The notes: generated by a model not told the origin, from the sequence alone. 64,000 nt of DNA from DASWJZ01 sp963720705 (GCA_963720705.1 CAVRGJ010000002.1:620001-684000); one strand, 5' to 3'. Positions 17,003 through 26,206 are shown, counted from the stretch's first letter. Translations and numbers: made by a program.

Positions 17003-18502
17003 TTACGCCACCTTGCGCGGCACCAGGCGCTCGCTCGTCAGCGCTTCATTGGCGCCCGCCACGCCTTCCTCACTGTATTCCGCGTCCTCGTTGACCTGCC
17101 AGGGATCGTAGAGCCGCTCTCCGGCGACGATGTTCCGCGCCGCGAGAATCGCGGTCATCATCGCGTGGTCCTGGTTATTGTATTTGTGCATGCCGTTGCG
17201 GCCGACGAGATGCAGCGTCGGGAAGCTCGTCTCGAGATCGCGACGGATCTGCGCCACATGCTCGGCGTAGTCCTCGTCGTAGACGGGGTAGGCCTTCGGC
17301 TGACGAATGACGCAGGCGTCGACCACGTCGTCGGCGCGGATCAGGCCGATCTTCGCGATCTCGCCCTTCGCCACCTGTATCAACTCGGCGTCTGCCATCG
17401 ACCAGAGCCCGTCGCCCTCGAAGCAGAAATATTCCATGCCAAGGCTGACGTAGCGCGGGTCGGGAACCATCTCAGGCGACCACGAGGCAAAATTCTGCAC
17501 GCGCCCGACCTTTACCGACGGATCGTGGATGTAGATCCAGTTGTCGGGCATGCGTTCGCCGTTTTCGGCGATCAGCGCGACGATGAGGAAGTCGCGGTAG
17601 CGCAGCGCGCGTGCGTGGAGAAGACTGATCGGCGACGGCTTCAGCGCGCGGGCGAGATCGCCGAGCGCTGCCGAGGAGACGATATTCTCTGCGGTCCATG
17701 TTTCCGTCGTGCCGCCGGCGACACGTGCGGTGACGGTCCAGACGTGCTTCGCCTCGTCCCAGGCGAGCGTTTCGACTGAGCGGCCAAGCGCGACGCTGCC
17801 GCCCTTTGCACGTATCTTCTGTGCAGCGGCGTCCCACATCATGCCTGGTCCGCGGCGCGGATAGCGGAACAATTCGATCAGCGTCTTGATTGAATCGCTG
17901 CCCTTTTTCTTGCGCGCCGGGGCGAGCGTGCGGATGACGGCGTCGCGGATCGCGGCACCGAGGTCGAGGCCCTTGATGCGCTGCGCCGCCCAGTCCGCCG
18001 AAATCTCATCGCAGGACATCCCCCACACCTTCTCGGTGTAGGTCTTGAAGAAGATCGAGAAGAGCTTTTCGCCGAAATTGTTGCGCACCCATTCATGGAA
18101 GGTGCGCGGTGATGCGATCGGTTTCATGCGCGCCTGCAGGTAGGAGGCGACGCATGCGGCGCTTGTGAAGAGCCCCAGATTCTTCAGCGCCTCGAACGCG
18201 CGCAGCGGATAAGCGTAGAACTTGCCGTCGTAATAGATGCGCGAGAGGCGCGGGCGCTCGACGAAATCGTCGGGCAGGATCTCGTCCCACATCGCCACAA
18301 TCTCGCGCGACTTGGAGAAGAAGCGGTGGCCGCCGATGTCGACCAGAAAGCCGTTGTGGTCGACCGTGCGGCTGATGCCGCCCACATAGCGCGGGTCCTG
18401 TTCGAGGACGGCAACCGAACGGCCCTCCTTGGCCAGCACATAGGCCGCCGTCAGACCGGCCGGTCCTGCTCCGATGACCAGGGTTTCAGCGTGGTTCGGC
18501 AC
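17003..18502 (-). CDS. FAD-dependent amine oxidase / UDP-galactopyranose mutase-like oxidoreductase
   Basis: 499-residue cytoplasmic flavoprotein. The N-terminal dinucleotide-binding motif is VIGAGPAGLTAAYVLAKEG followed by the acidic end VLEQDPRYVGG and the DIGGHRFFSKS block typical of the protoporphyrinogen-oxidase / UDP-galactopyranose-mutase side of the superfamily. The C-terminal FAD contact is LVGRNGMHKYNNQDHAM. GTG 18502 is chosen because CGGAG lies six bases upstream and the Rossmann motif then starts at residue ~9. Its gene is immediately upstream of the GT-C-like membrane protein, which suggests a role in making or rearranging a sugar for the cell surface; this is inference. Confidence 0.85.
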   Translation of the reverse strand: MPNHAETLVIGAGPAGLTAAYVLAKEGRSVAVLEQDPRYVGGISRTVDHNGFLVDIGGHRFFSKSREIVAMWDEILPDDFVERPRLSRIYYDGKFYAYPLRAFEALKNLGLFTSAACVASYLQARMKPIASPRTFHEWVRNNFGEKLFSIFFKTYTEKVWGMSCDEISADWAAQRIKGLDLGAAIRDAVIRTLAPARKKKGSDSIKTLIELFRYPRRGPGMMWDAAAQKIRAKGGSVALGRSVETLAWDEAKHVWTVTARVAGGTTETWTAENIVSSAALGDLARALKPSPISLLHARALRYRDFLIVALIAENGERMPDNWIYIHDPSVKVGRVQNFASWSPEMVPDPRYVSLGMEYFCFEGDGLWSMADAELIQVAKGEIAKIGLIRADDVVDACVIRQPKAYPVYDEDYAEHVAQIRRDLETSFPTLHLVGRNGMHKYNNQDHAMMTAILAARNIVAGERLYDPWQVNEDAEYSEEGVAGANEALTSERLVPRKVA

Positions 18503-18674
18503 GAAGGCTCCGGGGAACTCAGGGGATCGACGGGACGCCCCCGACAATGGCAGCGAAAAGTAAAGCAATGCCTCACGCCCTTGGGCGCCCGCACCTCAGG
18601 TTGAGGGCTGTGTGTTTGGCGGCAGCGCTACGGATCGGCCTGCGGAGCCGATCGATCCGCGCTACAAAGGGGCG

Positions 18675-20618
18675 ATGCTAAGATCGCTGCTCGTCGCCAA
18701 TCGAGGAGAAATCGCCCGCCGGATTTTCGGGACGGCGCGGCGTCTCGGCATCCACACCGTCGCGGTGACGACGGAGGCCGACAGCACGTGGCCGCATTGG
18801 CGCGAGGCAGACACAGCCGTGACGATCGGGGATGGGCCGGCGGCCGACTCCTATCTCTCGATCGAGCGGATTGTCGCGGCGGCGGTCGCCTCCGGTGTCG
18901 AGGCGATCCACCCGGGCTACGGCTTTCTCTCGGAGAATGCCGCCTTCGCCGAAGCGGCAGCCGCCGCGGGCCTTATCTTCGTCGGTCCTCCGCCGGCGGC
19001 GATACGCAGCATGGGCTCGAAATCCGACGCCAAGCGTCTGATGGCGCTCGCCGGCGTTCCGGTCGTGCCGGGCTACGGCGGCGAACGGCAGGACCCCTAT
19101 TTCCTCAAGCAGAAGGCTTACGAGATCGGCTACCCGGTCTTGATCAAGGCGGTCGCCGGCGGCGGCGGGCGCGGCATGCGGCGCGTCGCCAAGGTCATCG
19201 ACTTCGACGACGCGCTCGCCAGCGCAAGGCGCGAGGCGCTCTCCGCCTTCGGCGACGACCAGGTGCTGCTTGAACGCTATGTCGACACGCCGCGCCATAT
19301 CGAGGTGCAGATCTTCGCCGACCGGCACGGCAATATCGTGCATCTCTTCGAGCGCGACTGTTCGGTGCAGCGCCGGCACCAGAAGGTGATCGAGGAAGCG
19401 CCGGCGCCCGGGCTCTCCGACGAAGCGCGCCGGGCGCTGGGCGAGATGGCGGTCAGGGCCGCAGCGGCGGTCGGCTACGAGGGCGCCGGCACGGTGGAAT
19501 TCGTCGCCGACGCATCGCGGGCGCTCGCGCCGGACAGTTTCTTCTTCATCGAAATGAACACGCGGCTCCAGGTCGAGCATCCGGTGACGGAAGGGGTGAC
19601 CGGCATCGACCTCGTCGAATGGCAGCTTCGCGTCGCATCCGGCGAACCGCTGCCGCGCCGGCAGGAGGAGATCGCGTTCAGCGGCCACGCGATCGAAGCG
19701 CGGCTCTACGCCGAAGACCCAGGTGCCGACTTCCGTCCCTCAACCGGGCGCCTCGTCACGTTGTCGCTGCCGTCCGGCCCCGGTCTTCGCATCGATTCCG
19801 GCGTCGAGGAGGGCACGATCGTCGGGCCCTATTACGATGCGATGCTCGCCAAGGTGATCGCAACGGGTGCCGATCGCCGGGAAGCGGTGGCGCGGCTCGC
19901 CGATGCGCTCGCCCGCATCCGCATCGCCGGGCCGAAGACGAATCTCGCCTTCCTCGCGGCCATCGTTGCGGACCCAGAATTCCGCGCCGGCGGCGTCGAT
20001 ACCGGCTTCATCGATCGCGCGCTCCCAAGGCTCCGCGGCGATCCGCTCGGTGCGGCGCTCGCGGCTGCGGCGATCGGCGAATGGACGGCGCGCGAGGCGG
20101 AGGATTACGCGAGTGGCTCGCCCGGGCCTTGGAGCCGCACGGACGCGTTCGAGCTTACCGGCATGCGCCGCCACTCCGTCGTTTCCGTCGAGATCGACGG
20201 CGCCCCAGTCGTCGCGTCTCTCGCCTGGTCGAAGGACGGGCCGACCGTCGTCGCCCTCGGCGGCGAGGAGCCGGCCTACGCCGCGGAGCTTGAGACCGTC
20301 TGGGGCGAGCGCGAGGCGCTCGTGCTGCAAGGCGGACGGCAGCTCCGCGTTGCCTTTCCCGACCTCCTTTCGCGTGACCTCGAGACGGCAGGCGCGGGCG
20401 GAGAGATCGCGGCGCCGATCTCGGGCCGCGTGGTGGAGGTCTCTGTCGTCACCGGTGCTGAGGTTGCACGCGGCGACCCGCTCTTCAGCATCGAAGCCAT
20501 GAAGATGGAGCACGGTGTCACCGCGCCCCGTGCCGGCACCGTCAAGGCAGTCCGCGTCGCTCCGGGGCAGCAGATCGCCGAGGGAACGGTCGTCGTCGTG
20601 ATCGAGGCGGAGGAGTAG
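18675..20618 (+). CDS. mccA: Methylcrotonyl-CoA carboxylase biotin-containing (alpha) subunit
   Basis: 647 residues carrying biotin carboxylase and biotin carrier on one chain. The N-terminal domain starts LRSLLVANRGEIARRI, the ATP-grasp glycine loop is VAGGGGRGMRRV, and the catalytic-site stretch is EMNTRLQVEHPVTEGVTG. The biotinylated Lys is Lys610 in IEAMKMEHG near the C-terminus. Length and the divergent middle region fit a methylcrotonyl- rather than propionyl-CoA carboxylase, consistent with mccB and ivd in the window. ATG 18675 has AAAGGGG directly upstream; the open frame before it is not coding. Confidence 0.9.
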   Translation: MLRSLLVANRGEIARRIFGTARRLGIHTVAVTTEADSTWPHWREADTAVTIGDGPAADSYLSIERIVAAAVASGVEAIHPGYGFLSENAAFAEAAAAAGLIFVGPPPAAIRSMGSKSDAKRLMALAGVPVVPGYGGERQDPYFLKQKAYEIGYPVLIKAVAGGGGRGMRRVAKVIDFDDALASARREALSAFGDDQVLLERYVDTPRHIEVQIFADRHGNIVHLFERDCSVQRRHQKVIEEAPAPGLSDEARRALGEMAVRAAAAVGYEGAGTVEFVADASRALAPDSFFFIEMNTRLQVEHPVTEGVTGIDLVEWQLRVASGEPLPRRQEEIAFSGHAIEARLYAEDPGADFRPSTGRLVTLSLPSGPGLRIDSGVEEGTIVGPYYDAMLAKVIATGADRREAVARLADALARIRIAGPKTNLAFLAAIVADPEFRAGGVDTGFIDRALPRLRGDPLGAALAAAAIGEWTAREAEDYASGSPGPWSRTDAFELTGMRRHSVVSVEIDGAPVVASLAWSKDGPTVVALGGEEPAYAAELETVWGEREALVLQGGRQLRVAFPDLLSRDLETAGAGGEIAAPISGRVVEVSVVTGAEVARGDPLFSIEAMKMEHGVTAPRAGTVKAVRVAPGQQIAEGTVVVVIEAEE

Positions 20619-20640
20619 GGAGGGCGGTCGCGCGCAGAAC

Positions 20641-20666
20641 CTCCTCCCTCAAGGGGAGAAGGTGCC
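20641..20666. repeat. Short intergenic hairpin repeat, copy 2
   Basis: CTCCCTC-AA-GGGGAGAAGG just after mccA, matching the motif at 12419-12444. It could also act as a weak transcription end for mccA, but there is no T-run. Confidence 0.35.
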
Positions 20667-20736
20667 GCTGCCGCGCCTGTGCATGCTTTTCCCGCGGCCA
20701 TTGTCCGACCGCAGTTGCGAGTCTAATCCACTCTCG

Positions 20737-21174
20737 ATGCCCCTCCACATCCTGAAGCTCTGCGTCGGCTGCGACTCCATCGAGGACCTCGAGGGCTGGA
20801 TCGCGCACCGGCTGAAGGAAGCGCGGCGCGCCGGCCGGAAACCGGAGCACATGCACACGACACGCATGGTGCCGAAGCGGGTCGAGGAGATTCTCGACGG
20901 CGGTTCGCTCTATTGGGTGATCCGCGGCAACGTGCAGGTGCGCCAGAGGATCACCGCGATCCGGCCCTTCGTGGATTCCGAAGGAATCGGGCGCTGCCAT
21001 CTGGTGCTCGACCCGAAGACGGCGGCGACGGAGTGGCAGCCGCGGCGCGCCTTCCAGGGTTGGCGCTATCTGAAGCCGGAGGACGCGCCGCGCGACCTGG
21101 ACAACGCCCGAGCCGGCCTCCGCAGCCTGCCGCCGGAGCTTCGCCGCGACCTCGCCGACCTCGGGCTGCTTTAG
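20737..21174 (+). CDS. DUF1489 family protein
   Basis: 145 residues, cytoplasmic, assigned to DUF1489 from the conserved opening LHILKLCVGCDSIEDLEGWI, the TRMVPKRVEEILDGGSLYWVI core and the RCHLVLDPK segment. The family is typical of Alphaproteobacteria and its function is not known. ATG 20737 gives the conserved start; an upstream GTG/ATG in the same frame (20662) would add 25 unlike residues. The last four bases overlap the end of the convergent panC. Confidence 0.88.
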   Translation: MPLHILKLCVGCDSIEDLEGWIAHRLKEARRAGRKPEHMHTTRMVPKRVEEILDGGSLYWVIRGNVQVRQRITAIRPFVDSEGIGRCHLVLDPKTAATEWQPRRAFQGWRYLKPEDAPRDLDNARAGLRSLPPELRRDLADLGLL

Positions 21175-22013
21175 ACCGCGATGTTGTCGATCAGGCGCGT
21201 CGTGCCGAGCTTAGCGGCGACGAGGAGGCGGAGCGGCTCGCTCTTCCAGTCGGCGGCCGGGGCGAGCGTGTCGGCATTCCTGGCTTCCAGGTAATCGACG
21301 GAAAACCCCGCCCGCTCGAGCGCGCGCCGCGCCTCGGAAAGATCGACGTCCGGCCTCGCGCTACGCCGGAGCCGGCCTGAGAGCGCGCGCAGCATCGCGT
21401 GGAGCTTTGGTGCGCGGGCACGCTCCTCGGCGCTGAGATAGGCGTTGCGTGAGGAGAGGGCGAGGCCGTCGCGCTCGCGCACCGTCGGGCAGCCGACGAT
21501 CTCGGTCGGGATGGAGAGATCGCGCACGAGCTTCTTGACGACGAGGAGCTGCTGAAAATCCTTCTCGCCGAAATAGGCGCGGTCGGGCAGCCCGGCGATC
21601 AGGAGCTTCGCAACGATCGTCGCGACCCCGACGAAGAAATGCGGGCGGAAATCGCTTTCCAGACCCGCCGACGGCCCGCCGATCGTAATCTTCGTGTCGA
21701 AACCGTCGGGGTACATCTCCTCCGCCGAAGGCGCGAAGAGCAGATCCACGCCGAGCGCCGCGAGCTTCTTCAGATCGGCATCCTCGTCGCGTGGATAGGC
21801 GGAAAGGTCCTCGCTCGGGCCGAACTGCGTCGGGTTCACGAAGAGCGTGACGACGACGCGGTCTGAGCGCTCTCTTGCCGCCCGAACCAGCGCTTCGTGG
21901 CCGGCATGGAGCGCCCCCATCGTCGGCACCATGCCGACGGAGAGGCTGGCACGGCGCCAGTCGGCCACCCGCTGCCGAAGCTCGGCCACCGTGCGGATCG
22001 TCTCGGGTTGCAT
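21171..22013 (-). CDS. panC: Pantothenate synthetase
   Basis: Condenses pantoate with beta-alanine using ATP, the last step of vitamin B5 synthesis. 280 residues, normal length. Key motifs: VPTMGALHAGHEALV (HIGH-like ATP site, residues ~28-42), FVNPTQFGPSEDLSAYPR (pantoate site), YFGEKDFQQLLVV (~146-158) and TVRERDGLALSSRNAYLS (~180-197). No panB is adjacent here. It is a monocistronic minus-strand gene convergent with the DUF1489 gene. Confidence 0.96.
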   Translation of the reverse strand: MQPETIRTVAELRQRVADWRRASLSVGMVPTMGALHAGHEALVRAARERSDRVVVTLFVNPTQFGPSEDLSAYPRDEDADLKKLAALGVDLLFAPSAEEMYPDGFDTKITIGGPSAGLESDFRPHFFVGVATIVAKLLIAGLPDRAYFGEKDFQQLLVVKKLVRDLSIPTEIVGCPTVRERDGLALSSRNAYLSAEERARAPKLHAMLRALSGRLRRSARPDVDLSEARRALERAGFSVDYLEARNADTLAPAADWKSEPLRLLVAAKLGTTRLIDNIAV

Positions 22014-22095
22014 CGATCCTTTATCCGATCAAGCTTCCGCTAGCCTTCGTCCCGGTCTTGCGCAAGCACCGTCAACCGCCACATTCTCACATGAA

Positions 22096-22806
22096 ATGAG
22101 CAAGAACCGCGACGTCGTCTCCCGCCCGTCGAAAGCGGCGGTGTCCGAGCGCTCGGAGATCGATGCGTTCCTCGCCGAAGCCAAGCGGATCGCGCCGGCC
22201 GCGGCGGCGCGCGGCCGCCTGGTTTTCGCGCTCGACGCGACGATGAGCCGGCAGCCGACCTGGGACCTCGCCTGTACGCTGCAAAGCGAGATGTTCGACG
22301 CGGCTGCCGCTGTCGGCCGGCTTTCCGTTCAGCTCGTCTATTTTCGCGGCGTCGGCGAGAGCCGCGCTTCGCCCTTCGTCGCGAATGCCCGCGCCCTTCG
22401 CGACCTCATGGTGAAGATCGACTGCCGCGGCGGCCATACGCAGATCGGCAAGGTGCTTTCGCATGTGCGCCGCGAGGCGGAGAAACGGCCGATTGCGGCG
22501 CTCGCCTATGTCGGCGACGCGATGGAGGAGAACCCGGATCATCTCTGCCAGCTCGCGGGCGAGATCGGGCTTCTCGGCGTCCGCGCCTTCATGTTTCATG
22601 AGGGCAAGGACGCCGTCGCCGAGCGCACGTTCCGTGAGATCGCCCGGCTGACGGGCGGCGCCTATCTCCCGTTCAACCGCGCGTCGGCCGCCGAGCTTCG
22701 CGCGCTTCTGAATGCGGTCGCGACCTACGCGGCGGGCGGGCTCAAGGCGCTCGAGAAAAGCAGCGACGCCGGAGCGCGGCTTCTCCTTCCCAAGCTCAAG
22801 CGATGA
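22096..22806 (+). CDS. VWA-like protein paired with a J-domain gene
   Basis: 236 residues, cytoplasmic by appearance. After a short charged leader it has a von Willebrand A-like Rossmann layout: VFALDATMSRQPTWDLA (where canonical VWA has D-x-S-x-S, here D-A-T-M-S), a middle IDCRGGHTQIGKVL segment and LAYVGDAMEENPD, so the metal site is imperfect. Start ATG 22096. The stop overlaps the start of the J-domain membrane protein (ATGA), implying coupled expression and probably a joint function. The frame continues upstream antisense to panC, which is not coding. Confidence 0.7.
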   Translation: MSKNRDVVSRPSKAAVSERSEIDAFLAEAKRIAPAAAARGRLVFALDATMSRQPTWDLACTLQSEMFDAAAAVGRLSVQLVYFRGVGESRASPFVANARALRDLMVKIDCRGGHTQIGKVLSHVRREAEKRPIAALAYVGDAMEENPDHLCQLAGEIGLLGVRAFMFHEGKDAVAERTFREIARLTGGAYLPFNRASAAELRALLNAVATYAAGGLKALEKSSDAGARLLLPKLKR

Positions 22807-23495
22807 GGATCGTTCTCCCGCTTCTTCTCGGGCTCGGGGTCATCGCGCTTCTCGTGCGCCACTTCGTGCTGACGCCGCCGCGCGACCTTGTCCGCCAAAT
22901 CTATCTTGCGGGCGGCATCTTTCTGATGCTCCTCGGCGCAGGGCTCCTTTTCCTTCGCGAGTTTGCCTTCGCGCTGCCGGTGGCCGCCGCCGGCCTCATG
23001 CTCTTCCGCCGGCATCGCGGCCTGCGCCAGATGGGCGGCACGGGGCAACGGTCGAGCGTCAGGGCGGCCGGCATAGAGATGAACCTCGACCATGATACCG
23101 GCGAGATGGACGGCAGCATCCTGGCCGGCCGCCACGAGGGGCGGCGCCTGTCGGAACTCACGCGCGACGAGCTTCTGGAGGCGGCGGAGGACGTGCGCAG
23201 CGACGCGGAGTCGCTACGCCTCCTCGAAAGTTATCTCGACCGCGCTCATCCCGGATGGCGCGACGACGTGCAGGCTGACGCGACCCGGCGGCGAAGCACG
23301 GCGTCGCGCGCGAGCGGTATGAGCACGAAGGAAGCCTATCAGATCCTTGGGCTTGAGCCGGACGCCAGCGAAACGGAAGTTCGTGACGCGCACCGGCGGC
23401 TGATCAAACAGGTTCACCCGGACCGCGGAGGCTCGGCCGCGCTCGCGGCCAAGATCAACGAAGCGAAGGACAGAATTCTCGGTAGGCATCGCTAG
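22803..23495 (+). CDS. Membrane-anchored J-domain protein
   Basis: 230 residues: one or two N-terminal membrane helices (residues ~3-20 and ~35-68), a linker with NLDHDTGEMDGSILAG and the RRLSELTRDELLEAAED helix, and a C-terminal J domain (~172-230). The Hsp70-activating HPD triad is intact (VHPDRGG), preceded by EAYQILGLEPDASETEVRDAHRRL. It probably recruits DnaK to the membrane; client unknown. ATG overlaps the stop of the VWA-like gene. The C-terminal J domain behind a membrane anchor recalls the TIM14/Pam18 arrangement, which is known in Alphaproteobacteria. Confidence 0.85.
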   Translation: MRIVLPLLLGLGVIALLVRHFVLTPPRDLVRQIYLAGGIFLMLLGAGLLFLREFAFALPVAAAGLMLFRRHRGLRQMGGTGQRSSVRAAGIEMNLDHDTGEMDGSILAGRHEGRRLSELTRDELLEAAEDVRSDAESLRLLESYLDRAHPGWRDDVQADATRRRSTASRASGMSTKEAYQILGLEPDASETEVRDAHRRLIKQVHPDRGGSAALAAKINEAKDRILGRHR

Positions 23496-23503
23496 CCCCC
23501 GCC

Positions 23504-25009
23504 TCAGTTCGCGACCGCAAGGCAGGCGAAGTCCTTGCGCTTCAACTGGGCGCAGGCGGCGCGCGCCTCGTCCTTGTCGGCGAAGCCGGCGAAGCGGGCG
23601 CGGTAGAGCGTCGTGCCGCTGTGCTCGACTTCCTGGGTGACAGGCTGCAGCGAAGCAAGCACCGGCCCCATCGTGGCCTGTGCCTTATCGAGCAAAGCCT
23701 GCGCGCCCTCTTCGGTCGGGACCGCGCCGATCTGGACGTTCCAGCCGGCTTCGTCGGACGTTCCGGCGTCACCCGACGCTCCGTCCGCGGCGACACTGTC
23801 GCGCGGGGCGGGGGCCGCTGCGACAATGTCCTTCACGCCGGCGCGGATGCGCGCGAGCTCGGTCAACCGGCCGATCGGGTCGCCCTTGTTGCCTTCCATC
23901 GCGACGTCGGCGAACTCGGCAACAGAACTTGCGACCTGGATGCGGTGGGCGATCGGATCGTCTTCCGGCGCGTCGCCGACGTCGGCAACGTCGCCCTCAG
24001 CGTTCTGCGCCTCGGCCATCGCCTGCGCGACGACGTCGCGCGGTTCTTCATCGGCGGCATAGGAGAGCGCGGTCGCGTCATTCGTGTCGACGTCCGGACG
24101 CGAGCGTGGCACGCGCGAACCGGCGGATGCCACGCCGGTATCGGTAACGAGAAGCGTCGCGGTGCGCGGTCCACGGGTCGCTTTCGGGAGGTATTGCGCG
24201 ATCAGCTCGCGCATATTCGCGTCGCGGCTCCTGGCGGTCTTGCCGCCCATCACCACGGCGATGATGTGGCGGCCGTCGCGTTTGACGTTGGTGACGAGGT
24301 TGAAGCCGGAGTCGCGCGTATATCCGGTCTTGATGCCGTCGACGCCGGCGACCGAGCCGAGCAGGTGATTGTGGTTGCGGTGGCGCGCGCCGTGGTAGGT
24401 GAAGCTCGCGCGGCCGAAATAGGCGTAATAGGTGGGGAAGCGATCTTGCAGGGCCTCTCCGAGGCGGACGAGGTCGTGCGCGGTCGTCACCTGGTCGGCA
24501 TTTGGTAGCCCGTGCGGATTGCGGAAGGTGGTCTTCATCATGCCGAGCGTGCGGGCGGTCTGGGTCATCCGGGCCGCGAAGGTGTCGACGTTCCCGCTGA
24601 CGTTCTCCGCCACGACGACGGCGATGTCATTGGCCGACTTGGTGACGAGGGCGAGGATCGCGTCTTCCACAGCAATCGTCGTGCCGGCCTTAAGGCCGAG
24701 CTTTGACGGCGGCTGGCGCGCGGCGTTGGCGGAAACGGAGAGCTGGCTCTTCAGAGTGAGGCGCTTGGCGTCGAGCTCCTCGAAGAGGATGTAGAGCGTC
24801 ATCATCTTGGTGAGCGAGGCGGGATAACGCGCGGCTTCCGCATTGCGGGCGAAGAGGACGCGGCCTGAATTGGCGTCGACCACCATCGCGGCGTATTTGT
24901 CCCCCGCGGCCGATGCCGGTGCCACCTGACCGAGCAATGCAAGGACTACCGCGAGAGCGGCGAGCAGGCCCCGACCTTTCCAGATACGCAACGCGGAACG
25001 CCCCTTCAC
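23504..25009 (-). CDS. D-alanyl-D-alanine carboxypeptidase with C-terminal SPOR domain
   Basis: Periplasmic low-molecular-weight penicillin-binding protein (DacA/DacF type) that trims the terminal D-Ala of peptidoglycan stem peptides. A Sec signal ends near residue 35 (ASAAG). Active-site motifs are all present: Ser65/Lys68 (ASLTKMM), SAN at 125-127, KTG at 227-229. After a long acidic, Ala-rich linker (~300-420) comes a SPOR-like domain (~425-501; WNVQIGAVPTEEGAQALL and YRARFAGFADKDEARAAC) that would bind denuded glycan at the septum. It lacks the usual amphipathic C-terminal anchor, with SPOR in that position. Confidence 0.92.
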   Translation of the reverse strand: MKGRSALRIWKGRGLLAALAVVLALLGQVAPASAAGDKYAAMVVDANSGRVLFARNAEAARYPASLTKMMTLYILFEELDAKRLTLKSQLSVSANAARQPPSKLGLKAGTTIAVEDAILALVTKSANDIAVVVAENVSGNVDTFAARMTQTARTLGMMKTTFRNPHGLPNADQVTTAHDLVRLGEALQDRFPTYYAYFGRASFTYHGARHRNHNHLLGSVAGVDGIKTGYTRDSGFNLVTNVKRDGRHIIAVVMGGKTARSRDANMRELIAQYLPKATRGPRTATLLVTDTGVASAGSRVPRSRPDVDTNDATALSYAADEEPRDVVAQAMAEAQNAEGDVADVGDAPEDDPIAHRIQVASSVAEFADVAMEGNKGDPIGRLTELARIRAGVKDIVAAAPAPRDSVAADGASGDAGTSDEAGWNVQIGAVPTEEGAQALLDKAQATMGPVLASLQPVTQEVEHSGTTLYRARFAGFADKDEARAACAQLKRKDFACLAVAN

Positions 25010-25158
25010 TGCTTACCCCTAGCTCGACACATTACTGACGCTGGGACACCGCCCCGGGAGTGATGGTTTCCCCTAGCTAAAAATCTTGGCGTTACGATTC
25101 CGTAAAATGCGCGCCCGCGGCAACCGTCCGAAGCGTTTTTGTGCATCGCAAAAAGCGC

Positions 25159-25186
25159 TTGCATTTCATGTTGCAGTGCATATATT
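25159..25186 (+). promoter_or_regulatory. Predicted sigma-70 promoter for the phasin gene
   Basis: TTGCAT (25159-25164) and TATATT (25181-25186) with a 16-base spacer, in an AT-richer stretch of an otherwise GC-rich window. The expected transcript start near 25193 leaves a 66-base leader before the phasin ATG. Identified by eye only. Confidence 0.5.
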
Positions 25187-25258
25187 GGCCTCACAACCGC
25201 ATTTGCGGGCCATTTTCGCAGAGATACGGCCCAAAGTTGGGCAGAGAGGAAGAAAGCG

Positions 25259-25591
25259 ATGATGAACGGGTTTGAGGATGTCCAAAAGGCCGGGCGCGAG
25301 GGCATGAGCCGCGCGATGGAGAGCTTTGGCGCGCTTTCGCGCGGCTGGCAGACGCTGGCGAGCGAGACTGCCGGCTTCTCCAAGCAGTCGTTCGAGGCGA
25401 GCGCAGCGCATGTTGAGAAGCTTCTCGGCGCAAAGTCGATCGATGTCGCCTTCGAGGCGCAGTCGGAGTTCGTGCGTTCGGCCTATGAGAAGGCTGTTGG
25501 CCAGGCGGCGCGCTTCGGCGAGCTCTATATGGACATGGTCAAGGACGCGACGAAGCCGTTCGAGGACTTCGTTCCTTCGGTCAAGAAGTAA
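25259..25591 (+). CDS. Phasin family protein
   Basis: 110 residues, entirely helical in appearance and rich in Ala, Glu and Lys, with the phasin_2 pattern: FEDVQKAGREGMSRAMESFGALSRGWQTLASE, then AQSEFVRSAYEKAVGQAARFGELYMDMVKDATKPFED. Phasins coat polyhydroxyalkanoate granules; some act elsewhere as general amphipathic proteins. Start ATG 25259 (or the adjacent ATG 25262) follows GAGAGGAAGAA. Its own promoter and strong terminator mark it as a single-gene transcript, probably well expressed. Confidence 0.88.
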   Translation: MMNGFEDVQKAGREGMSRAMESFGALSRGWQTLASETAGFSKQSFEASAAHVEKLLGAKSIDVAFEAQSEFVRSAYEKAVGQAARFGELYMDMVKDATKPFEDFVPSVKK

Positions 25592-25618
25592 GTTCCCCCC
25601 AACTGCTTCTTGCCCTCA

Positions 25619-25652
25619 AAGCGCCCGGTCGACGACCGGGCGCTTTTCTTTT
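25619..25652 (+). terminator. Rho-independent terminator after the phasin gene
   Basis: Perfect stem GCGCCCGGTC (25621-25630) / GACCGGGCGC (25634-25643) with a three-base loop, extended by AA/TT, followed by TTTTCTTTT. It starts 28 bases after the phasin stop. Confidence 0.9.
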
Positions 25653-25775
25653 GCGCGGATGGCGGCCCCGCCGAAGGCGCAACCCGCATTCCCGTCTCTC
25701 TGTGACCTCGAATCCGCTGACAATTGTGCCCGGAGTGCCTAAATTACGCAGGTGAGGAGTTCGCCGGCGCGATTC

Positions 25776-26111
25776 ATGGCCAGGGACACGCGGAAAGACG
25801 AGCGAGGGAAGGATGGACTCGGGACGGCCGTGGTCACCAAGACCCGGCCGAAGACGAAGCGTCCGAACCTCTATCGCGTCCTGCTCCTGAACGACGACTA
25901 CACGCCGATGGAGTTCGTCGTGCACGTGATCATGCGGTTTTTCGGCAAAAGCCAGGACGACGCGACACGCATCATGCTGCATGTTCACAATCACGGTGTC
26001 GGCGAATGTGGGGTCTTCACATATGAGATCGCCGAGACCAAAGTAACGCAGGTCATGGATTTCGCCCGCAAGCATCAGCACCCGCTACAATGCGTGATGG
26101 AGAAGCAGTGA
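25776..26111 (+). CDS. clpS1: ATP-dependent Clp protease adaptor ClpS (first copy)
   Basis: N-recognin that delivers proteins with N-degrons to ClpAP. 111 residues from ATG 25776: a flexible N-terminal extension (to ~residue 35) and the ClpS core with the LYRVLLLNDDYTPMEFVVHVI signature and the ligand-pocket helix region around MLHVHNHGVGECGVFTYEIAETKV. GTG 25752 is an alternative start but lacks a ribosome site. It sits 95 bases upstream of clpA in the usual clpS-clpA order. A second ClpS is encoded at 33024-33329. Confidence 0.92.
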   Translation: MARDTRKDERGKDGLGTAVVTKTRPKTKRPNLYRVLLLNDDYTPMEFVVHVIMRFFGKSQDDATRIMLHVHNHGVGECGVFTYEIAETKVTQVMDFARKHQHPLQCVMEKQ

Positions 26112-26206
26112 GATAGGGATAGGATCAAGACGTCGAGGGGGGAGGGATAGAGGATTGCCGAAGAGGCGCGCCGGGTAGGCCGGCGTCTAGAAGTGTGAGG
26201 TCGAAG

